Origin: Bacillota bacterium
Lineage (GTDB): Bacteria; Bacillota; Sulfobacillia; Sulfobacillales; JAIMBI01
Reading direction: 5' to 3'
DNA length: 39,696 nt
Assembly: GCA_021795575.1 (NCBI GenBank)
Contig: JAJYPH010000010.1
Location: 1-39,696 of the forward strand
In this document: one piece after another, positions 24,791 through 32,785 of the stretch
How the letters are laid out: each line of letters begins with the position of its first letter
Position numbering within the stretch: position 1 is the first letter of the stretch
The notes under the pieces: generated by a model
What the model was told of the DNA's origin: nothing
Database searches by the model: none
The model's input: only the letters and a program-made list of their open reading frames with translations
Program-made: the position numbers and the translations under genes

Positions 24791-26503
24791 TCAGGAACCG
24801 AGGGTCCAGTCGTTCGGGTAGTAGAACCCGGTGATGGGGTTGAACGAGTTGGTGAAGCCGCTGAGCGACTTGCCCGTCTCAAACAGCTCCGGGGTGAACG
24901 GCACGTACAGCACCGGCAGCTGCTGAGCCTCGTATGACAGGAACGCGTCGAAGCGCGCCGTCACCTGCGCCGGGGTGCCCGACGTGTAGGTTTGCTGGAT
25001 CAGGTGCGTCATCTGGCTGTTGCTGTATCCCTCGTTGTTCGCGCCGGCACTGGGCAAGTAGAACTCGCCGCCCGTGGGATAGAAGTCCGGGCCATAGTAC
25101 CAGCCAATGGTGTTGGCCATCGACCAGGTGTTGGGGCTGGACTGCGATGCGGTGGCAAACACCGTGCCGCCAGATTCGGCCCGCAGGGTGACCTTCACGC
25201 CTTCTTGGGCCCACGTGGTGGCCAGGTACTCCATCGCGTTCTGGAACGTGGTAGAAGCCGACGGATACAGCAGCGTGAACGCGAGCTGCATCGATCCCTT
25301 GGTCATCACGCCGGCACTGTTCAAGGACCAGCCATGCGAGAGCAGCAACTGCTTGCCCGCCTTGGGATTGTACGTCACGGCCGGCACGTTCGGGTCGTCA
25401 AACACCGTCGGCGGCTGTGCCGGCACCTGGTCGTACTCCGGCGTGCCCAACCCATGGTAGATGGCCGCGATCATGGCCTTTTGGTTGATGCCCATCTCCA
25501 GCGCCTGCCGCACGTACGTCAGGGCGAATGCCCCCTTTACGCCAGGAGCGGACGCGCTTTCGTTGGGCGTGAGGTAGTTGAACCCGTATGGGTAAATCAC
25601 GCGCAGCTTGTCCGCTGTCAGCTGGTTCCGGGAGTTGTAGAGCGAAAACGGCAGGGTCCCCACCTGGATCTTGTTCCGCTTCAAGGCCGCAAACTCGGCG
25701 GGCGAGGACGCGAAGTACTGGAACACTACGCGCCGGGTGGCTTTGTGCCCGTAGTACGTGGGGTTGGGCTTAAAGGTCCAGAACACGTTGTTCGACGTCG
25801 AGGCGAACTCATACGGGCCGTCCACCACCTTGTAAATCGCGTTGGTGGGCTGGCTCGCCACTTTCAGGATGAACTTCAACTCCTGGGTCATGTTGCTCGG
25901 ATAGCGATTCCACTGCGCGGCCGGCATCGGGAATATTTGACTGAGCCCGTTGTGCTCAAACCACTGCGGGTTGGAGGGTGTGTTGAGGGTGACCACGACC
26001 TCGTGGGTACCCTTGGCCACCACGCTCGTCCAGCGGGTCGGCACCCCGCCCATACCGGCCGCGCCGTACGTCCACGGGGGCGCCGGCTTGCTTTGGCTGG
26101 CCGCCGCCATGACGTTCCACGAAAACACGACGTCGCTGGCCGTGACCGGCTGGCCGTTCGACCACTTGAGATTGGGCTTCAGGTACACCTTGTAGACGGT
26201 CCCGGTGCTGTTGGCCACAATCTTGTCCGCCACGGCCTGCCGGAAGCTGATGGCGTTCGTGTGGCTCACATTCACCAAGGGCAGGTACATCAGGTGGTTC
26301 ATCTCACCGTTCAGTTCGGTGAAATCGGGCGCCGAGTTCATCGGAAACCAGAAGTTGGGCGTTCCGCCCGTAATCGCCACCACCACGGCGCTGGTCGCGC
26401 TGGGGGGCGCGGAAACCGCGGAACCGCAGGCGGCCAGCAGGGCCGCCGCACCAGCCAGTGCGGCCGCGCGCGTCGCCACCGTTCGGACCAAGCGGCTGTT
26501 CAT
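24791..26503 (-). CDS. peptide/solute-binding lipoprotein of an ABC importer (SBP_bac_5 family)
   Basis: This 570-residue protein starts at ATG 26503 behind GGAGGT. A signal peptide ends in lipobox 'LAACG', predicting lipid anchoring at about Cys26. The mature part has the extracellular solute-binding family 5 layout (DppA/OppA-like): 'VYKVYLKPNLKWSNGQPVTASDVVFSW' is the hallmark segment, with 'ALTYVRQALEMGINQKAMI' and the C-terminal 'EAQQLPVLYVPFTPELFE'. It would capture oligopeptides or related solutes for uptake. No permease or ATPase gene is next to it, so it is an orphan binding protein here. It lies 46 bases downstream of the PuuD-type gene on the same strand, probably one transcript. 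Confidence 0.93.
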   Translation of the reverse strand: MNSRLVRTVATRAAALAGAAALLAACGSAVSAPPSATSAVVVAITGGTPNFWFPMNSAPDFTELNGEMNHLMYLPLVNVSHTNAISFRQAVADKIVANSTGTVYKVYLKPNLKWSNGQPVTASDVVFSWNVMAAASQSKPAPPWTYGAAGMGGVPTRWTSVVAKGTHEVVVTLNTPSNPQWFEHNGLSQIFPMPAAQWNRYPSNMTQELKFILKVASQPTNAIYKVVDGPYEFASTSNNVFWTFKPNPTYYGHKATRRVVFQYFASSPAEFAALKRNKIQVGTLPFSLYNSRNQLTADKLRVIYPYGFNYLTPNESASAPGVKGAFALTYVRQALEMGINQKAMIAAIYHGLGTPEYDQVPAQPPTVFDDPNVPAVTYNPKAGKQLLLSHGWSLNSAGVMTKGSMQLAFTLLYPSASTTFQNAMEYLATTWAQEGVKVTLRAESGGTVFATASQSSPNTWSMANTIGWYYGPDFYPTGGEFYLPSAGANNEGYSNSQMTHLIQQTYTSGTPAQVTARFDAFLSYEAQQLPVLYVPFTPELFETGKSLSGFTNSFNPITGFYYPNDWTLGS

Positions 26504-26523
26504 AGAAACACCTCCGTCAGTTG

Positions 26524-26536
26524 TGAGGGACCCTCA
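26524..26536. promoter_or_regulatory. palindrome upstream of the binding-protein gene
   Basis: TGAGGG-A-CCCTCA is a perfect 13-base palindrome in the 46-base gap between the PuuD-type gene and the lipoprotein gene, 20 bases before the ATG. It could be a small RNA hairpin setting relative expression of the two genes, or an operator. This rests on symmetry alone. Confidence 0.3.
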
Positions 26537-26549
26537 TCCGTCTGGGTGC

Positions 26550-27284
26550 TTAGCCAGCTTCCTGGCTCCGCCTGCGCCGCCGGTAAACCTCTGCCGCCTG
26601 GACCACCGCCGAAAACAGGCGGCGGGCATGCTCTTCGTTGCCCGTCAGGTTTTCGGGATGCCACTGCACCCCGAGGCAGAACGGCCGCGTCGGGAGCTCC
26701 ATGCCCTCCAAGAGTCCGTCGTCGGCCCACGCCACCGCACGAAAGCCGTCCGGCAGTCGGTCCACCGCCTGGTGGTGAAACGAGTTCACGCGGATGGCGG
26801 TGGCGCCGAGCGTCTGGGCCAGCTGGGAGCCGGGCTCTATGTTGACGCCGTGCGTGCGGGCGTCCCGCCCCATCTCCTGCGCGTGGACGAGCTCGCTGGG
26901 ACGCTCCGTGGGCACATCCTGAATGAGGGTGCCCCCATACGCCACCGCCAGGGCCTGAATACCCCGACAGATGCCCAGGATGGGCAGGTCCGACGGGGCC
27001 GCGCGCAGCAGCGCCAGCTCTGTCTGGTCCCGTTCGGGCGACACCCCCGCCATGTGGGCCCCGCTGGGCGTCTGCCCAAAAGTCCCCGGGTCAAAGTCAC
27101 CGCCCCCGGAAATCACGAGCGCATCCAAGAGACTGAGCGCAGCGGCATCCCCGAGATTGGGCAGCAGCACCGGCAGCCCGCCCGCGTCCCGAATAGCGAG
27201 GATATACGAGGAGGACAGCCGGTCATTGGGTAGCACGCTGTCGGCAACGTGTGATGTGGTAATTCCGACAATAGGCTGGGTCAT
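26550..27284 (-). CDS. class I glutamine amidotransferase-like hydrolase, PuuD / peptidase C26 type
   Basis: This 244-residue protein starts at ATG 27284 with GAGGAGG in front; the ORF-track start at 27407 lacks support. The class I amidotransferase nucleophile Cys106 is in 'LGICRGIQ' and the His-Glu pair in 'VQWHPE' (about 206-211). 'LVISGGGDFDP' and 'NSFHHQAVDRLPDGF' are typical of gamma-glutamyl-gamma-aminobutyrate hydrolase (PuuD/C26) proteins. It would cleave a gamma-glutamyl amide in the cytoplasm. The linkage to a peptide-type binding lipoprotein suggests use of imported gamma-glutamyl compounds or polyamine derivatives, which is an inference. No other puu genes are nearby. Confidence 0.9.
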   Translation of the reverse strand: MTQPIVGITTSHVADSVLPNDRLSSSYILAIRDAGGLPVLLPNLGDAAALSLLDALVISGGGDFDPGTFGQTPSGAHMAGVSPERDQTELALLRAAPSDLPILGICRGIQALAVAYGGTLIQDVPTERPSELVHAQEMGRDARTHGVNIEPGSQLAQTLGATAIRVNSFHHQAVDRLPDGFRAVAWADDGLLEGMELPTRPFCLGVQWHPENLTGNEEHARRLFSAVVQAAEVYRRRRRSQEAG

Positions 27285-27539
27285 GAGCCGAACCTCCTCT
27301 GGGTCGGTTGGGAACCCGTTTTTACGGTAGCTCCGAATGGGTGGACGAATTTTTAGCCCGGGGCGGTCATCGAGGGCAGCGCGCTGGCGTGCCCCGACCC
27401 GCGACACGCCTCATTCAGGGTTATGGTTGGGCGAAAACATTGTGTGCAGGGTAGCACAGAGGCTGTCCACAGTATAGGAAAGAAACTTCCATCCCCTTCG
27501 AGCGCGCTTCGGGGCTGTCGGCCCACCCGAAGCGCGCGG

Positions 27540-28091
27540 GAGCGGGCCGCACCGGCGCCGCCCATGCCGGTGGCGGTGTTGGGCTGCTTTCCACCACGGT
27601 CACCGAGGGGAGACGCTGGCCGGAGGCCACGCGGTCGTTGACGTCGACGGCCAGTTTTTTGTCCTCGGCGCTCCGGCCCGTCCGCCCCACCACCGGCGCG
27701 CGCGGGGCTTCCCCCAAAGTGGGTCCGCTGGGCCAATCCCGAAAGATTCCCGCACCGCGGGGAGCGCGGCCAGCACCCCCTCAAGCTCAAGACCCGACAC
27801 CCTGTCGTGGCCCACCACGACCACGTCGTGGCTGCGGTCCACCACGTGGATGCAGCCCTCCGGGTTGACAACGGCCAAATCTCCGGTGGCGCACCAGCTG
27901 TCGTGCAGCATGGCGGGCGTTTCCTGGGGTCGGTTCGGTTGGTTCCCGTAGCCCCGATGACCGGGTCCCCACGCGTGAGGTCGCCCACCCGGTCGCCCCC
28001 GGGCCACGCCCATCACCGTGCGGGCCTGGGTCGGCGGCTGGCCCCGTTCGTAATTCTGGTGTTCCGTCGGCGACCGATCCTGGTCGTGCAC
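27540..28091 (-). pseudogene. C-terminal remnant of an AMP-dependent (acyl-CoA) synthetase
   Basis: On the minus strand one frame reads 'HRGYGNQPNRPQETPAMLHD' then 'SWCATGDLAVVNPEGCIHVV' and 'DRSHDVVVVGHDRVSGLELE', matching the adenylate-forming family's GYw..pe.T, GW..TGDla..de.Gyi..vDR.kD and hinge. It continues with 'GVLAALPAVRE'. A second frame (27540-27717) continues with 'RTGRSAEDKKLAVDVNDRVASGQRLPSV', the C-terminal lid region. The N-terminal AMP-binding domain is absent and the frame is broken, so this is a fragment. The 250 bases from 27285 to 27540 hold no gene. Confidence 0.7.
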
Positions 28092-28241
28092 GCCGACGTT
28101 CGTACCGGACAGCGTGTGGGCCCGCTCGAGTCACGCTCCTGCCCCTGCCCGCCACACCCTGGGCACCCTCCCCCCAATGCCCGGGACGTGCCCCCCCGCT
28201 CGGCGGCATCGGGTCGTTCGCCCCGCGAATCCGAGCCGGCG

Positions 28242-30038
28242 TCACGGCGTGGCCGGTGTTTCGGCCCAGGCTCCCCCGTCCACCTCGGCGACGTGGCTCA
28301 CCGAGAGCTGCACCACGTGGCGAAGGCGGTCCTCCAGCTGCGCCCGTGCCAGGGAGGCCCCCGGCCGCTTCGCCTCCACCCAGATAATGGCGGGCGGCAC
28401 GTCCCCGGTGCCTGCGACCAGGACGACGCCGTCCAGCTCGGCACGGACCTGGGATTCGCCATACAGCACCGTTTGCCCACCGTAGGCCAGGACCGGGCCG
28501 CGTGCGTGCAGTGCCTCGCACACGGCCGCCAGCACGCGCACCTCGTGGAGGACGGAAGCGTGAACCGCCTCGGTCGCGGCGTCAGCCCACTGGCGGAGTG
28601 CCGGCGCCACATCCATGGCTCGTCGCCCCCAAAACACCGGCTCCGGGTGGCCCCCCAGGGGATCGGACCGCACCGCGGGGAGGAGGCGGTCTCCCAGGGC
28701 GGCGCGCAGCGCATAGAGATAGAGCGCGCGCGCACTGGAGACGCTGTCGCCCGCCGGAGCGGCCGGCTCCGTCGCGCGCCGCAACACCGTCTGCCAAAAT
28801 CCGGCCGCGACCCGGGCCCACTCATCCGGAGGAAGATGAGGAACCGGGGCAAACGCGATTCCCAGAGTGTGGGAACTGGCATCCCAGTCGCACGCCGCGC
28901 GGGAACGGGCGTCGGCCTGGCGCCCCAGAGCTTCCTCCAAGGCCACCGTGTTGCGCCACACCGGCCGGCGGTCTGCCAGCGGCACCTCCAGCGCCACCGT
29001 CCGGCGGGCGTCCACATCGGAGGCCGCCGCCGCGGCGAGCGTGCCATGCAGCACAGCGGCCAGCTTGGAGCCCGGCTTCGGGTAGATCGCCGAGAACCAG
29101 CCGTTCGGCTGCATGAGCTGGTCGCGGGCGCGGGTAAGACGGGTGATCCGTTCCTGGGTGATGGCCGCCATCGACAGGAGCGCCAGAGGGGATTGGTACA
29201 CCAGGCGCCGCATCACCTGGTTCAACTCCCAGAGCGCCATCTGAAAGGGCGACGTGTCCAGCATATACGCCTCGGGGTTGCGGGCCAGGTCGTCTTCCAG
29301 CGTGGCAAACTCGATGGAAAAGGGGGCGGGCGTGTAGAGCGTATCCAGAGTCAGATACGCGATGCGGCGCACCTGTTGGCCCAGCTTCTGAAAGCGCCCC
29401 CATTTGGGATTGTCGTCCGGCGCCAGCTGATGCCACAACACCTGCCGGCCGTACTGCACCACCTGGGGATCCGCGTCAAAGCTGCGCACCTGCTCGAGCC
29501 ACAGCCAAGCCAGGTACAGGTGCAGCCCGTAGGGATTAAACTGCTGCAGGGCGATCCCAAAGGCGGGGCCGGCTTCGCCCAGCAGGTTTTGAAACGCGCG
29601 GCGCAGGTCCGCGTCATCGGCCAGCACGGCCAGCACCGCGCGTTCGCCGGCCAGCGTTTCCGGCAGATGCCCCACGTTGGCCAACAGCACCGCGGTTTGC
29701 AGGACGTCCACCCCGGCGGGGGGCCCCGCCCCGTCCCGCTTCGGCAGGTCCCGCACCCCGCCCGCCAGGCCCAGGGTAGGCTCGCTAACACCTTTCGCCT
29801 TCGTGAGGCGGTCCAAGAGGTACCACTGCAACAGAAGATACTCATACCGCGTGTGATGGGCCCCGGGATAGAAGTAGCGCAGGTTGCCCAGCTGATCCGT
29901 CTGCTTAAGCCGGGTGATGAGCTGTCCCTGGGTTTCGAAAAGGTCGGCCAGTGCACGGGTGTAGCCGCCCACGTGAATGCTGAGCCGTCCATGCTTGGGA
30001 AAGTGATACGCAATCTGGTCCGGCATGCCTTGGTCCAT
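28242..30038 (-). CDS. large protein with degenerate HD domain and PD-(D/E)xK-like C-terminus
   Basis: The product is 598 residues from ATG 30038 (GGGAGG upstream); the ORF-track extension to 30665 crosses another gene. Residues 58-70 'PGAHHTRYEYLLL' resemble the first motif of HD phosphohydrolases (gA.HtRyeHsl). Residues 118-132 'LLANVGHLPETLAGE' align with the LLHDiGH.P....E motif, but the HD pair is replaced by AN. The domain is therefore likely catalytically dead. A long helical middle follows. Near the C-terminus 'RAELDGVVLV' and 'AIIWVEAKRPG' give the D...ExK pattern of PD-(D/E)xK nucleases. No family is recognised for the whole protein. It is divergent from a PH-like gene across an AT-rich palindrome. 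Confidence 0.75.
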   Translation of the reverse strand: MDQGMPDQIAYHFPKHGRLSIHVGGYTRALADLFETQGQLITRLKQTDQLGNLRYFYPGAHHTRYEYLLLQWYLLDRLTKAKGVSEPTLGLAGGVRDLPKRDGAGPPAGVDVLQTAVLLANVGHLPETLAGERAVLAVLADDADLRRAFQNLLGEAGPAFGIALQQFNPYGLHLYLAWLWLEQVRSFDADPQVVQYGRQVLWHQLAPDDNPKWGRFQKLGQQVRRIAYLTLDTLYTPAPFSIEFATLEDDLARNPEAYMLDTSPFQMALWELNQVMRRLVYQSPLALLSMAAITQERITRLTRARDQLMQPNGWFSAIYPKPGSKLAAVLHGTLAAAAASDVDARRTVALEVPLADRRPVWRNTVALEEALGRQADARSRAACDWDASSHTLGIAFAPVPHLPPDEWARVAAGFWQTVLRRATEPAAPAGDSVSSARALYLYALRAALGDRLLPAVRSDPLGGHPEPVFWGRRAMDVAPALRQWADAATEAVHASVLHEVRVLAAVCEALHARGPVLAYGGQTVLYGESQVRAELDGVVLVAGTGDVPPAIIWVEAKRPGASLARAQLEDRLRHVVQLSVSHVAEVDGGAWAETPATP

Positions 30039-30090
30039 GGCGAATGCGCCTCCCTCACGTGCAGCCACCACCGAGACGATCCAGCAACGG

Positions 30091-30113
30091 TATAATTGTG
30101 CCACAATATTACA
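30091..30113. promoter_or_regulatory. AT-rich divergent promoter/operator with palindrome
   Basis: ATTGTG-C-CACAAT (30095-30107) is a perfect palindrome with A/T flanks. On the plus strand a consensus TATAAT (30091-30096) overlaps its left arm, without a recognisable -35. It lies between the divergent genes starting at 30038 and 30207 and is among the most AT-rich spots in the window. A repressor bound here could block RNA polymerase; the regulator is unknown. Confidence 0.5.
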
Positions 30114-30206
30114 CCTCCCGGAGTGGGCGGCGGTCTGACCGGCAGGGATCTGAGGTCGGGCAGCGAATGTCACCCATTCACTGACAGGACACGGAGGAGG
30201 CGGGCG

Positions 30207-30554
30207 ATGGCGACCCTGGTTCGAGAAGGCGACACCCTGTGGCTCAAGCTGTCGACAGCGGAGAAATTCGAGGGCGTGCATGGGGACCTCCACGCGCCGG
30301 TGGCCAGTGTCGTGGCGGCCACGACCCTGGACGATGCCATTCACGCGGTGCACGGCATGAAGCTGCCCGGCTCGCAGCTGCCGGGGGTGTTTGCCATGGG
30401 CACCTTTCTGGACAGCGATGGGCGCACGTTTGCCATCGTCCACCACCACCCCGCGGGGGGCGTCCGCGTCACGTTCCGGGGCGGAAGCAGCTACACCCAG
30501 TGGATCGTGAGTGCAGACGACCCGGCGGCTGTGGTGGCGTCCTTGGGCTTCTGA
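30207..30554 (+). CDS. small PH-like domain protein of unknown function
   Basis: This 115-residue protein starts at ATG 30207 behind GGAGGAGG. Its pattern ('LKLSTAEKFEGVHGDLHAPV', 'MKLPGSQLPGVFAMGTF', 'DGRTFAIVHH', 'WIVSADDPAAVVASL') matches a widespread family of short bacterial proteins, mostly in actinobacteria, that look like a bacterial pleckstrin-homology fold. No function is known to me. It is soluble, with no signal peptide, and stands divergent to the HD/nuclease-like gene, sharing the palindromic regulatory region. Confidence 0.8.
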   Translation: MATLVREGDTLWLKLSTAEKFEGVHGDLHAPVASVVAATTLDDAIHAVHGMKLPGSQLPGVFAMGTFLDSDGRTFAIVHHHPAGGVRVTFRGGSSYTQWIVSADDPAAVVASLGF

Positions 30555-30955
30555 GTCCTGACGCGGCCGCTTCGCCGTTCGCCGCGGGGTCCGTTCCCAA
30601 AAACAGATCCTGCGGAGGGCCGTCCTCAAGTGCGCGCAACGCCTTGGGGAGGGGGGCAGGCCCACGGCGCCGGTGGCGCTCCTCCAGGCCGTCCCCCTGT
30701 CCGCTGAACGTTACCCCCCGCGACGCCGCAATGCCCTGCGGCTAGGCGGTCCCGCGCCGGCAGCTGGCAGCGAATGCGTAGCCACAGCCGCCGTTTCCCA
30801 GGGGCTTGGGGAGCTTCACCCGGGGTGGGTCCGCACCCAACTGGCTGCATTCGGGCGGTACCGGACACGGTCCTCGGATGGGAGTTTGCGGGATTGGGGT
30901 CATGGCCCCTGCAACCACCTGGCACTCCGTTCTGGACACCGTGGCGCTTCCGACA
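30555..30955. other. intergenic region between converging units
   Basis: About 400 bases between the stop of the PH-like gene and the stop of the minus-strand response regulator. Open frames here have no ribosome site or domain. Small inverted repeats such as GGGT-CCGC-ACCC (near 30825) occur, but no convincing terminator. Confidence 0.35.
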
Positions 30956-31591
30956 TCAGGGTGGCGGCTTTAAGATGGCACGGGCCTGCAGCGCAGCGGA
31001 CGTGCGATTTTCCACCTGCAGCTTGCTCAAAACCGACGCCACGTGATTCTTTACCGTGTGCTCCGTGATGTGCAGCAGCTCCCCGATGCGCCGGTTGGAA
31101 CACCCCTCGGCCAAGAGGCGCAACACGTCTTCCTCGCGCGGCGTCAGCGGGTCCATCGGCGGAGGGGGAGCGGCCGCCAGCCACTGCAGGTACTTCTGCG
31201 CCACGCTTGGCTGGATGAACGTGTCGCCCGCCGCAATGCGCCGGATGATGGCGGCCAGCTCATCCACGTCGACGTCTTTCAGGACGTACCCGGCCGCACC
31301 GGCCCTGAGGGCCGCCAGCACGTAATCTTCCACGTCAAAGGTGGTCACCACCAGCACCCGGCTCCAGTTGTGACCCGCCACCTGGCGCGTGACCGCGACG
31401 CCATCGGTGTCGGGTAGCCGCATGTCCAACAGTGTCACGGTCGGCCGGTGTTCCTCCGCCAGGCGCAAGGCCGCTTGGCCCGTCGCCGCTTCCGCGACAA
31501 TCTGAAAGTCCGGCTCCAACCCGAGCACGGTGCGAAAGCCGTGTCGCACCAGCGCGTGGTCCTCCACCACCAGAATCGTGATCGGGGTCAT
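30956..31591 (-). CDS. NarL/LuxR-family response regulator
   Basis: This 211-residue protein starts at ATG 31591. The receiver domain has the acidic pair E10-D11 ('VVEDH'), phospho-acceptor Asp56 in 'TLLDMRLP', the T/S switch in 'VVTTF' and Lys in 'YVLKD'. The C-terminal LuxR helix-turn-helix (about 145-205) includes 'LTPREEDVLRLLAEG' and 'HTVKNHVASVLSKL'. It is the last gene of an ABC-permease-kinase-regulator operon and overlaps the kinase stop by ATGA. It probably activates the exporter operon itself when phosphorylated by the kinase. Confidence 0.95.
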   Translation of the reverse strand: MTPITILVVEDHALVRHGFRTVLGLEPDFQIVAEAATGQAALRLAEEHRPTVTLLDMRLPDTDGVAVTRQVAGHNWSRVLVVTTFDVEDYVLAALRAGAAGYVLKDVDVDELAAIIRRIAAGDTFIQPSVAQKYLQWLAAAPPPPMDPLTPREEDVLRLLAEGCSNRRIGELLHITEHTVKNHVASVLSKLQVENRTSAALQARAILKPPP

Positions 31592-32784
31592 GGCTCCGTC
31601 CTCCCTCCGACGGGGACCGTGGCCACCACCTTCGTGCCCTGCCCCGGCTGACTCTCCACAGACAGCGTACCGCCCGCCCCCTCAATCCGCTCGCGCATGT
31701 TGACCAATCCCCAGTGCCCGCCAGCCGCCGAGGGATCCTTGGGCATTTCGAATCCGTCGCCGTCGTCCTGCACCACGGTCCTGACGGCGCTGGCCTCCTC
31801 TCGCACCGTCACCGTCACGGTCGCGGCATAAGCATGCCGCTCGGTGTTGGTCAGCGCCTCCCGCACCACGGGAACCACGAGGGCGGCCTCGGGCGGCAGC
31901 CCATCGGCCAGCGCGAGCTCAAGGTGCCATCCATTGCGCCGGGCTGCCTCCGTCGCGAGGCGTTGCAGTTCCCTGCGGGGGTGGACCGACCCCGCCGGGT
32001 CCTGCCGCAGGCCGCCCACGAAGTCGCGCAAGTCAGCCATGGCTTGGCGGGCCACCGACTGGGCGGCGCCGGCGGCGGCCGCCGCCTCGCCCGGTGAACG
32101 GGCCACCAGCCGGCGCACCGCCTCCAGTTCAATGGTAACGGCGGACAGCGAATGACCCAGCGTGTCGTGCAGGTCGCGCGCCATGGCGGTGCGCGTCCGT
32201 AGCTCCACCACTTCGTCGGCCTCCGCGGCATACCGCGCCAACTCGCGATTGGCCGCCTCCAGCTGCGCGATGGCCTCCTGCTGAGCCCGGCCGGTAATGG
32301 CGTTTAAGTGGAACGCGTAACCGATCACCATCGGCCATACCAGGTTCATCGCGACCGTGCCCGCTTGGCCCAGCGTGACGTGCCAGGTGGGATACCAGAT
32401 GGCCGCGAGCGTGGCGGCCACCGCCGCCGCCACGAACGGCTTGGCGCGGCCGGGGGTCGCCAGGGTGCCCGCGACGCCCAGCGTCAGCATCAGAAAGCCG
32501 TCCTGAGCCGGCACGGTACGCGCCATGAACACAGCCGCACCCCAGGCTAGCACCAGCGCTGCCGGTCGGGCCCGGGGCAGAGAAAACGCCAGCATCGCGA
32601 GCAACCAGACTGCCATGACGCCCAGCCGCACGTGCTCCGACGCCGTCGTCCAGTTTTCTCCCTCCAGGGTGAGAACGGCCACCCCCAGGCACAACAAGTA
32701 GAAGGCGTACGAGGCGTTGGCCCACCGCGGTGCCCACGCCGACCGACGTCTGTCCGGTCCACCCGCGTACACTGGGGCCTCCAT
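31588..32784 (-). CDS. membrane sensor histidine kinase (HisKA_3, DesK/NarX-like)
   Basis: This 398-residue kinase starts at ATG 32784 (GGAGGGG about ten bases upstream). About five hydrophobic segments cover residues 25-165 with very short loops, so the sensor is intramembrane. A coiled linker follows, then the HisKA_3 site His206 in 'MARDLHDTLGHSLS'. The ATP-binding domain has the N box 'VVREALTNTERHA' and 'DDGDGFEMP' plus 'GLVNMRERIEGAGG'. One base separates it from the upstream permease stop, and it overlaps the response regulator. Kinases with short-loop sensors beside ABC exporters commonly detect membrane stress or antibiotics, which is the likely role here. Confidence 0.94.
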   Translation of the reverse strand: MEAPVYAGGPDRRRSAWAPRWANASYAFYLLCLGVAVLTLEGENWTTASEHVRLGVMAVWLLAMLAFSLPRARPAALVLAWGAAVFMARTVPAQDGFLMLTLGVAGTLATPGRAKPFVAAAVAATLAAIWYPTWHVTLGQAGTVAMNLVWPMVIGYAFHLNAITGRAQQEAIAQLEAANRELARYAAEADEVVELRTRTAMARDLHDTLGHSLSAVTIELEAVRRLVARSPGEAAAAAGAAQSVARQAMADLRDFVGGLRQDPAGSVHPRRELQRLATEAARRNGWHLELALADGLPPEAALVVPVVREALTNTERHAYAATVTVTVREEASAVRTVVQDDGDGFEMPKDPSAAGGHWGLVNMRERIEGAGGTLSVESQPGQGTKVVATVPVGGRTEP

Positions 32785-32785
32785 G

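Noticed and set aside
24992-26845. 617-codon plus-strand ORF opposite the binding lipoprotein
   Set aside because: Shadow frame; the minus strand encodes a full signal peptide and family 5 motifs.
29590-29615. TGAAAC-N16-CGTC on the plus strand
   Set aside because: Internal to the HD/nuclease-like gene in antisense and not followed by a start codon; taken as chance.
27807-30095. 762-codon plus-strand ORF opposite the HD/nuclease-like gene
   Set aside because: No ribosome site, His/Arg/Gln-rich shadow composition; the minus frame has a good ribosome site and recognisable motifs.
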